Origin: Klebsiella pneumoniae
GTDB lineage: Bacteria > Pseudomonadota > Gammaproteobacteria > Pseudomonadales > Pseudohongiellaceae
Direction: 5' to 3'
NCBI GenBank assembly: GCA_945869725.1
Contig: CAMBPO010000108.1
Location: 1-5,235 of the forward strand
DNA length: 5,235 nt
Under the pieces are notes generated by a model. That model saw only the letters and a program-made list of their open reading frames with translations. It had not been told where the DNA came from and searched no databases. Below are positions 1 to 5,235 of the stretch, piece by piece. Numbering within the stretch: position 1 is the first letter of the stretch; every line of letters starts with the position of its first letter. Position numbers and translations under genes: made by a program.

Positions 1-1863
1 TCCATCATGGCCAAGGTCAATCCTTTTTGCCCCACAGCCGGCACCTTTGTGGTGATCCCCAACTCGCTGGGTGCGGCAGAACTGCTAAAGCATTACGGAA
101 CAGACGAACAGAAAAATGCCTATCTTCCCAAGCTGGCCAGCGGCGAGTACGTGCCGTGTTTTGGTCTGACGGAATTGACAGCTGGTTCGGATGCCGCTTC
201 GATTAAAGCCGAAGGCATTGTGTTTCGCGATGAGCAGGGCGAGACCAAAATCCGCCTTAATTTCCGCAAGCGATACATTACGCTGGCGCCGGCTGCCAAC
301 CTGATTTCACTGGCGTTCCAGATGCACGATCCGGACAATCTGCTGGGCAAAGGTGAGTACCCCGGCATTACGGTGATCATGTTGCACAAAGGCACGCCGG
401 GTCTGCATAACGGTGATCATCATCTGCCGATTGGTCTGAGTTTCTACAACGGTCCTATCATTGGTGACAATGTGATTGCATCGCCTGAGCAGATCATTGG
501 TGGTCCGGATTACGCCGGTCAGGGCTGGCGAATGCTGATGGAGCAGTTGGCGGGCGGGCGCGCTGTGTCCTTGCCGGCGGGTGCTATCGGTGGCATGAAA
601 CTCATTGCCGCCGCCACCGGCGCGTATTCGGTTATCCGCCATCAGTTCGGGATTCCGATAGGGCTCATGGAGGGTGTGCAGGAAAAAATCGCCCGCATTG
701 CGGCCTTCACTTATATGTTTGAAGGCGCGCGGATTTACTCCTGCTCGGCACTGGACAATGGCGAACAACCGCCGGTGATCTCGGCGCTGCTCAAGTCCAG
801 CAGCACGGAGTACACACAAAAGGCCATTGTCGACGGTATGGATGTGTTCTCAGGTTCTGGCGTGATGCAGGGGCCAAACAATATTCTGGGCGGCGGCTAC
901 AGCAGTGCTCCGGTGAGCATCACTGTCGAAGGTGCCAACATCATGACGCGCACACTGATCACGTTCGGTCAGGGTGCAACCCGCTGTCATCCCTACGCTC
1001 TGCCGCTGGTGAAGGCTGTAGAGGAGAACAACGCAACTGAATTCCGTAACAAGCTGCTCGGTTGGTTGTGGCACACCAACTGTAACTATTTTCGTGCGAC
1101 GGTCCGCTGGCTGACCCGTGGATACAGCGCGGGCAGTCCTGAATCCGGCGCCGTTGCCACGTATTATCGTCGTCTGGCATGGGCATCAAGCCGCTATGCC
1201 TTGCTTGCTGATCTGGCGTTGTATCTGATTGGCAGCAAGCTAAAAGCCAAGGGCAGTCTTGGCGGGCGCTTTGCAGACGCATTGACCTACCAGGTGTTGG
1301 CATTGTCAGCGCTGCGACGCTTCAAGGCTGAAGGCAGCCGCCCGGAAGATCTGCCACTGGTTGCTTATTGTTGCGAGTATGCACTGGCGAAAGTTCAGGA
1401 CGCCTTTGAAGGTATCCAGGCTAACTTTGATGTGCCATTTGTGGGCTGGTGGTTGCGCGGTCCCTCGTCCTTGCTCCTGCGCCTGAACCCGCTGTCTCGC
1501 GGGCCGTCCGATAAGCTGATTCCCAAGGTTGCCGGTTCACTGCAATTGATGAACGAGCAGTACAAGCGTTTGACTGACGGTATCGCACCGGTGGACGAGA
1601 ATGCACCTGGCATGGGACGACTGATGAAGGCATTCCGCCTGCATACCGAGGTCGAGCCTATCAAGAAGAAGATAAGCAAGGCGCAGCGGGCACGTGAGTT
1701 ACCCCGCGGCATGGCCTATGATCTGGTTGATCTGGCGCTGAGCTCAAAAGTCATTACCCAGTCCGAGGCAACACAGTTAAAAGACGCAAACGCGGCGGCG
1801 ATGGCCGCGATAGAAGTTGATGTGTTTAAACCAGAGGACTATTTTCTCAAGGTGAGCAGTTGA
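1..1863 (+). CDS. fadE: Acyl-CoA dehydrogenase FadE, 5'-truncated by the window edge
   Basis: FadE oxidises acyl-CoA to trans-2-enoyl-CoA using FAD, the first step of fatty-acid beta-oxidation. The frame is open from base 1, and the first ATG (position 7) is internal: the homologous region of E. coli FadE lies far inside the protein. With a family length near 815 residues, roughly 200 N-terminal residues are missing. Counting from that internal Met, the first dehydrogenase signature is GLTELTAGSDAAS (53-65), RHQFGIPIG is at 211-219, and the motif ITVEGAN (305-311) places the probable catalytic base at Glu308. GQGATRCHPY (321-330) follows, as in E. coli. Residues from about 345 to 618 match the C-terminal extension specific to this long family (DUF1974/ACDH_C), including LTRG, PSDKL and a VDVFKPED end close to the E. 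coli C-terminus. No frameshift or missing key residue is visible. It is transcribed alone as far as can be seen, and its promoter lies outside the window. Confidence 0.95.
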   Translation, partial: SIMAKVNPFCPTAGTFVVIPNSLGAAELLKHYGTDEQKNAYLPKLASGEYVPCFGLTELTAGSDAASIKAEGIVFRDEQGETKIRLNFRKRYITLAPAANLISLAFQMHDPDNLLGKGEYPGITVIMLHKGTPGLHNGDHHLPIGLSFYNGPIIGDNVIASPEQIIGGPDYAGQGWRMLMEQLAGGRAVSLPAGAIGGMKLIAAATGAYSVIRHQFGIPIGLMEGVQEKIARIAAFTYMFEGARIYSCSALDNGEQPPVISALLKSSSTEYTQKAIVDGMDVFSGSGVMQGPNNILGGGYSSAPVSITVEGANIMTRTLITFGQGATRCHPYALPLVKAVEENNATEFRNKLLGWLWHTNCNYFRATVRWLTRGYSAGSPESGAVATYYRRLAWASSRYALLADLALYLIGSKLKAKGSLGGRFADALTYQVLALSALRRFKAEGSRPEDLPLVAYCCEYALAKVQDAFEGIQANFDVPFVGWWLRGPSSLLLRLNPLSRGPSDKLIPKVAGSLQLMNEQYKRLTDGIAPVDENAPGMGRLMKAFRLHTEVEPIKKKISKAQRARELPRGMAYDLVDLALSSKVITQSEATQLKDANAAAMAAIEVDVFKPEDYFLKVSS

Positions 1864-1908
1864 TGATGCCTGGGGGTTAAAACTTCCTGCTAATTGCAAT
1901 GGCTTTGA

Positions 1909-1937
1909 TTGACGAGTTTATACCTGCATGTTACTAA
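1909..1937 (+). promoter_or_regulatory. Candidate sigma70 promoter for the exported-protein gene
   Basis: TTGACG (1909-1914) matches the -35 consensus at five of six bases. After a 17-bp spacer comes TACTAA (1932-1937), a weak -10 hexamer preceded by TG at 1929-1930, which gives an extended -10 arrangement. Transcription would start near 1944, leaving a leader of about 34 nt. I see no convincing terminator for fadE in this gap, so read-through from fadE cannot be excluded. This was found by eye and not scored against a background. Confidence 0.4.
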
Positions 1938-1944
1938 CGAGTTT
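1912..1944 (+). repeat. Two direct copies of ACGAGTTT around the candidate -10
   Basis: The octamer ACGAGTTT occurs at 1912-1919 and again at 1937-1944, 25 bp apart start to start. One copy overlaps the end of the proposed -35 and the spacer. The other overlaps the last base of the -10 and runs to the expected start point. This could be a tandem operator, but an 8-bp repeat in a gap of this size can arise by chance. Confidence 0.3.
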
Positions 1945-1966
1945 CAACAACACAATAACAACCAAT

Positions 1967-1972
1967 GAAGTG
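1967..1972 (+). promoter_or_regulatory. Weak ribosome binding site for the exported protein
   Basis: GAAGTG lies 5 nt before the ATG at 1978 and is the only purine-rich stretch nearby. It is a poor match to the anti-Shine-Dalgarno. It overlaps an out-of-frame ATG-AAG-TGA (1965-1973), a two-codon reading frame that is probably fortuitous. The start at 1978 is supported mainly by the signal peptide that begins directly there. Confidence 0.4.
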
Positions 1973-1977
1973 ACACC

Positions 1978-3024
1978 ATGAACTCATCCCATGTTTTACG
2001 CAACACCACACGCCGTTGTGCGCCATTCTGGTCAGCTGCTGTTCTGTCTGCCGGATTGTTGTCCGCTTCCCCGCTCATGGGCGCCGATGCGCCAGCGGCC
2101 ACGGCGCCCACCACCTGGCCGGTAACGAGTTGGGGCGTGCCGGATGTGCAGGGTATCTTTGATTACTCCTCCCGCACCGGGGTTGAGCGTCAACCTCAGT
2201 TTGAAGGCCGCCTGACCATCAGCCAGGAAGAGGCTGAGCGTTTGGTGCCAAGCCTGCAACAATATACCGATGCCCTGGAAGAACGCGGCGCTGAAGCGCC
2301 CGGCCCCCATAACGTCGGGGGCTACAACGCGTTCTGGATCAATCCGGGTGACTGGCTGGCGGTAATCGATGGGGAGCTGCGAACCTCGTTTATCATCGAG
2401 CCGCAAGATGGACGTATTCCATGGAAGGACGGTGGCCGCGAAGTTCGTGCTGCGCAACGTGCTGCCATGTCATACGCGGATCTGGATGAGAACGATGGTC
2501 CTGAAGGGCGTTCACTGGCTGAACGTTGCATGATCAGTTTTGCATCGATTGTTCCGAGTCTGCCTTCTTTATACAACAACACCATCCAGATTGTGCAAAG
2601 CCCGACACACGTGATGATTCTGGCAGAGATGGCGCACGATGCGCGCATCGTCAAGATCAACGGTCAGCATAATCCCGCTGGCATCCGCCAGTGGCATGGA
2701 GACTCAATAGGTTGGTACGAAGGCAATACACTGGTGGTTGAAACCATTAACTTCCATCCCGAGCAGATCGCCCGCGCAGGCGGTTACACATCAACCAATG
2801 CCAAAATCACCGAGCGCTTCTACCGTGTTAACGAACGCGAAATCCGTTATCAGTTCACAGTAGAAGATCCAGATCTGTACAACTCGGCGTGGACCGGCGA
2901 AATGCCGATGTTTGCAGCCCCTAACCTGTACGAATACGCCTGCCATGAAGGCAATCATTCCATGCCCGGCATACTGATGGGTGCCCGTGTACTGGAACAA
3001 CTGGAAGCCGCAGCGCAGGACTAA
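1978..3024 (+). CDS. Exported conserved protein of unknown function (348 aa)
   Basis: Residues 1-37 look like a Sec signal peptide: basic residues (RR at 12-13), a hydrophobic core at about 18-34 (FWSAAVLSAGLLSAS and following), and a likely cleavage near MGADA (34-38). There is no lipobox cysteine, and the RR pair lacks the rest of a Tat motif. The mature part starts with a Thr/Pro/Ala-rich linker and then WGVPDVQGIFDYSSRTGVER (52-71). Further conserved-looking blocks are PQDGRIPW (142-149), GPEGRSLAERC (174-184), YNNTIQIVQSP (199-209), HDARIV (220-225), RQWHGDS (237-243), WYEGNTLVVET (246-256) and YEYACHEGNHSMPGIL (318-333). I recognise this pattern from uncharacterised secreted proteins common in Acidobacteria and environmental Gammaproteobacteria, but I know of no assigned function. 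The mature protein has only two cysteines (184 and 322), both inside these blocks, so a disulfide is plausible. No membrane segment follows the signal. A periplasmic location is inferred. Confidence 0.85.
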   Translation: MNSSHVLRNTTRRCAPFWSAAVLSAGLLSASPLMGADAPAATAPTTWPVTSWGVPDVQGIFDYSSRTGVERQPQFEGRLTISQEEAERLVPSLQQYTDALEERGAEAPGPHNVGGYNAFWINPGDWLAVIDGELRTSFIIEPQDGRIPWKDGGREVRAAQRAAMSYADLDENDGPEGRSLAERCMISFASIVPSLPSLYNNTIQIVQSPTHVMILAEMAHDARIVKINGQHNPAGIRQWHGDSIGWYEGNTLVVETINFHPEQIARAGGYTSTNAKITERFYRVNEREIRYQFTVEDPDLYNSAWTGEMPMFAAPNLYEYACHEGNHSMPGILMGARVLEQLEAAAQD

Positions 3025-3035
3025 AACGCTTCTGC

Positions 3036-4199
3036 TCAATTCACTGGGTCGTTGATCTCCACACCGTCAACGACCAGGTCTGACGGAAAAATGATCACCG
3101 CATCACCGGCTTGCAGGCCGTCCAGCACCTGTGCGTGTTCGCGGTTGCGATCTCCGGTCTGCACAGCACGCAGGCTCGCACGCCCCTCAGTCACTACAAA
3201 TACATGCCACTGATCATCGCGGCGAAACAGGGCACTGGTCGGTACTGCCAGCGTCTGTTCATGCCGCGCAACAACAATCGCCGCTTCAATCCGATAACCT
3301 GCGCCCAGTGCCGTTTGTGTCTGTATGAGTGAGCCCACCACATTAACGCGTTGTTCCTCAACACCCAGCGCTGAGAACTTGGTAAAGGCCTGCGGTTCGA
3401 CATAATCAACAATACCGCGCAGCGTCTCGGTGCTGCCCCAGCCGGTGATCAGAATTTCATCACCCGGGCTGACTCTCACCGCGTCCTGGGTCAACAGATC
3501 CACGACCAGTTCCATAGCGTCACCATCACTGATATCAAACAATGGCGTACCGGCGCTGACGGCTCTGTCGCCACGTTCATGAACTGTCAGCACGGTGCCG
3601 CTGACAGGGGCGCTTAACGTCAGATTGCCTTCCGACGCTGCCGGGTCACTGCCCATCAATCTGGCGCGTGCCCCCTCAATGTCGGCCTGTGCGGCCGCCA
3701 GTGAGGAGCGGGCACTTTGCTGGCGTGATTCGGCGGCTTGCACCGCCTGCCGGTACAGCTCGAGTTCCTCGCTGCCAATCAGCCTGTCCAGAAACAGGCG
3801 TTCGCGGCGCGCAGCTTCGTTTTGTGCGCGGGTGAGCGTGGACTGCGCCTCGCTCAGACTGGCCTGAGCCACGCGCTGTCGTGCCTCGGCTGCCTGCAGG
3901 TTGGCGCGGTAACTGGCTTCCGCACGATTGTCTTCTGCTAACAGGGATAACTCCGCCAGTGCTTGCCCCTGTTCAACGCGGTGGCCTTCAATCAGGGCAG
4001 TGCGCTGCATATAGGCATTCACTGGGGCGGTGATGGTGAATGGCAGTCGCGCACGCGTGCGCCCTTGTTCCTGCACGGTAATCAGCAGATCTTGCTGCTG
4101 CACAACTGCCGTTTCGACGCGTAGCCCGGGCGATGCGCTGGTTAACCAGTAAATCGCCACGACCAGCAAAGCCACTATTCCAACCATCCATTTGCGCAT
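3036..4199 (-). CDS. Periplasmic adaptor (membrane fusion) subunit of an ABC exporter, HlyD/MacA type
   Basis: This 387-residue protein links an inner-membrane transporter to an outer-membrane channel. Residues 5-20 form an N-terminal membrane anchor (WMVGIVALLVVAIYWL). There is no lipoprotein cysteine. The first half of the lipoyl domain is at about 55-84. A long Ala/Gln/Arg/Glu-rich alpha-hairpin (about 88-183) follows, with its tip around RRERLFLDRLIGSEEL (131-146). The second lipoyl half is at about 192-223, with SAPVSGTVLTVHERGDRAVS at 196-215. A beta-barrel spans about 228-312 and includes the clade-typical FTKFSALGVEEQRVNV (272-287). The membrane-proximal domain runs from about 313 to the end (AVPTSALFRRDD at 318-329). 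The ATG at 4199-4197 is supported by a good Shine-Dalgarno and by the membrane anchor that starts right there. It lies 3 nt downstream of the permease stop, so the two are co-transcribed and probably translationally coupled. An RND partner is less likely because the adjacent gene encodes an FtsX-type permease. Confidence 0.92.
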   Translation of the reverse strand: MRKWMVGIVALLVVAIYWLTSASPGLRVETAVVQQQDLLITVQEQGRTRARLPFTITAPVNAYMQRTALIEGHRVEQGQALAELSLLAEDNRAEASYRANLQAAEARQRVAQASLSEAQSTLTRAQNEAARRERLFLDRLIGSEELELYRQAVQAAESRQQSARSSLAAAQADIEGARARLMGSDPAASEGNLTLSAPVSGTVLTVHERGDRAVSAGTPLFDISDGDAMELVVDLLTQDAVRVSPGDEILITGWGSTETLRGIVDYVEPQAFTKFSALGVEEQRVNVVGSLIQTQTALGAGYRIEAAIVVARHEQTLAVPTSALFRRDDQWHVFVVTEGRASLRAVQTGDRNREHAQVLDGLQAGDAVIIFPSDLVVDGVEINDPVN

Positions 4200-4202
4200 G
4201 AC

Positions 4203-5235
4203 TTACTCCCGGGTTTTCAACACACTAATCAGGTCAAAATGATCAAGCCGACGCCTGACCGCAATGCCGCTGGCCAGCGCGGCTGCCATGGTAATCAAGG
4301 CTGAATACAGCCAGGTTTGCGGATTCAACACGTAGGGAATGCGGAACATATCGGTAGCCATGCCCTGCACCACCAGCCACGCCAAACCGTAACCAATCAT
4401 CCAGCCCATGGGGATCGCAAACGCCGTGATCAGCGCCTGCTCTCCGAGCAACAGCGTTGCTACCTCACGCCGGTGGAAACCCATCACCCGCAAACTGGCG
4501 AGTTCGCGGCCTCGCTCAGACAAGGCAATACGCGCCCCGTTGTAGATTACGCCCACCGCAATCACCGTCGCAAACCCCACCATAAACCCGACAGAGATAA
4601 AGATATTCTGCGCCATCTGCGTATCAAACGATGCCAGCATGTCGGCAGGCGAGGCCACGCCTGCGACCATCGGCATGTTTTTTAAGGTCTGATACAACCG
4701 GCTACGCTGATCCTGTGTCACCGACAGATACGCGCCGCTGATCAGTCCGTGTTCGCCACTGAGATCGTGCAGCGCCTGGATATCCATGTACGCAGTCACG
4801 CCCATAAAGTCATCTACCACGCCGGTGACCTGCACCTGACGCTGGTGACGTTGCCCTTCCAGCAACTGCACATGTAACAAGTCGCCGGTATCCACTTCGA
4901 GCCGCTGCGCCAGCATTCGGCTAAGTACCAGGCCATCGGCAGGTAGCGGGTAGGTCAACACATTGCTACTGACCACGCGCCGCAGTTTGCCGTCCGCCTG
5001 CATGCCTTGTATGCCACTGTCCCTGTACAGATGGCCGTTGGATAAACGCACGGGTACGGTGCGGAATGCTTCAACGCGCGTGACGCCGGGCAGGCGCCAC
5101 AATTCGTGCAACACCCGATCAGACTGATGTTGGCGAAAATTCACAGAGACATCCTCGCGCTGGATTTCGCGGAACTGCAGATCCATCAGAAAACGCACAC
5201 CATCAAACATAAAAAAACCTATCACCAGGATGGCC
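4203..5235 (-). CDS. ABC transporter permease, FtsX type, C-terminal part (5'-truncated by window edge)
   Basis: This is an inner-membrane permease of an ABC exporter. The frame stays open to the right edge. A GTG at 5225-5223 could pass for a start, but the codons before it (Ala-Ile-Leu) extend the hydrophobic run [10 protein letters not shown], so the true start lies beyond the window. Counting from that GTG, a membrane segment (up to about 13) is followed by a periplasmic domain (about 20-203) and three more helices (about 207-227, 256-286 and 303-322). Between the second and third comes the FtsX signature [20 protein letters not shown] (231-250), the probable coupling region to the ATPase. 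The end [17 protein letters not shown] (324-340) is typical of the family. [16 protein letters not shown] (13-28), after a helix, resembles the second half of large (about 780-residue) permeases with duplicated FtsX cores. A single-core MacB-like protein is the alternative. Its partners are the adaptor immediately downstream and an ATPase expected outside the window. Confidence 0.9.
   Translation of the reverse strand, partial: AILVIGFFMFDGVRFLMDLQFREIQREDVSVNFRQHQSDRVLHELWRLPGVTRVEAFRTVPVRLSNGHLYRDSGIQGMQADGKLRRVVSSNVLTYPLPADGLVLSRMLAQRLEVDTGDLLHVQLLEGQRHQRQVQVTGVVDDFMGVTAYMDIQALHDLSGEHGLISGAYLSVTQDQRSRLYQTLKNMPMVAGVASPADMLASFDTQMAQNIFISVGFMVGFATVIAVGVIYNGARIALSERGRELASLRVMGFHRREVATLLLGEQALITAFAIPMGWMIGYGLAWLVVQGMATDMFRIPYVLNPQTWLYSALITMAAALASGIAVRRRLDHFDLISVLKTRE
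4206..4210 (-). promoter_or_regulatory. Ribosome binding site of the adaptor gene, inside the permease gene end
   Basis: On the minus strand GGGAG is followed by TAAGTC and then ATG, a 6-nt spacing. The site lies in the last codons of the permease, whose TAA stop falls between it and the adaptor start. This fixes the adaptor start and suggests coupled translation. Confidence 0.7.

Noticed and set aside
7..9. ATG near the left edge as a true start of the acyl-CoA dehydrogenase
   Set aside because: The frame is open to base 1, and FadE homologs carry about 200 further residues upstream of this point. The Met is internal.
307..819. Open frame of 170 codons on the minus strand inside fadE
   Set aside because: It lies wholly opposite a firmly identified gene. 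Its His/Arg/Gln-rich translation resembles no family I know and is typical of a shadow frame.
1984..2040. Twin-arginine (Tat) export signal in the exported protein
   Set aside because: TTRRCAPFW has the RR pair, but the following residues do not fit the S/T-R-R-x-F-L-K pattern. A Sec signal fits better.
2032..2457. Open frame of 141 codons on the minus strand inside the exported-protein gene
   Set aside because: It lies antisense to a gene with a clear signal peptide and conserved blocks, and its translation has no recognisable domain.
3012..3030. Small inverted repeat AGCG/CGCT between the convergent genes, considered as a bidirectional terminator
   Set aside because: The stem has only 4 bp, the next outward position is mismatched and no T-run follows on either strand.
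4317..4685. Open frame of 122 codons on the plus strand opposite the permease
   Set aside because: It covers the FtsX signature on the other strand. Its His/Arg-rich translation reflects the reverse of codons for membrane helices.

Overview
The window most likely comes from a gammaproteobacterium of moderate GC content, probably marine or otherwise environmental. The main evidence is a long-form FadE acyl-CoA dehydrogenase, which resembles the E. coli enzyme along its whole visible length, including its C-terminal extension. A family-level placement (for example near the Halieaceae/Cellvibrionales) is only a guess based on the mix of genes. I see no insertion sequence, phage, CRISPR array or RNA gene.

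Layout from left to right. Positions 1-1863 (+) hold the last ~620 residues of fadE, with the 5' end cut off by the window. A 114-bp gap follows (1864-1977). It contains a plausible promoter, a short direct repeat and a G-free, C/A-rich leader. Positions 1978-3024 (+) encode an exported protein of 348 residues from a conserved family whose function I do not know. Only 11 bp separate its stop from that of the next gene, which converges on it from the other strand. Positions 4199-3036 (-) encode a membrane-anchored periplasmic adaptor (HlyD/MacA type). Positions 5235-4203 (-) encode the C-terminal part of an FtsX-type ABC transporter permease, cut off by the right edge.

The two minus-strand genes form one transcription unit, permease first. 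There are 3 nt between stop and start, and the adaptor's Shine-Dalgarno lies inside the end of the permease gene. Together with an ATPase (expected beyond position 5235) and a TolC-like outer membrane channel (probably elsewhere), they would make a tripartite ABC exporter whose substrate cannot be read from the sequence. fadE carries out the first step of fatty-acid beta-oxidation and has no evident functional link to the exporter. The exported protein sits between them with its own likely promoter. Overall this is mostly ordinary chromosomal sequence. The least understood element is the exported protein at 1978-3024.
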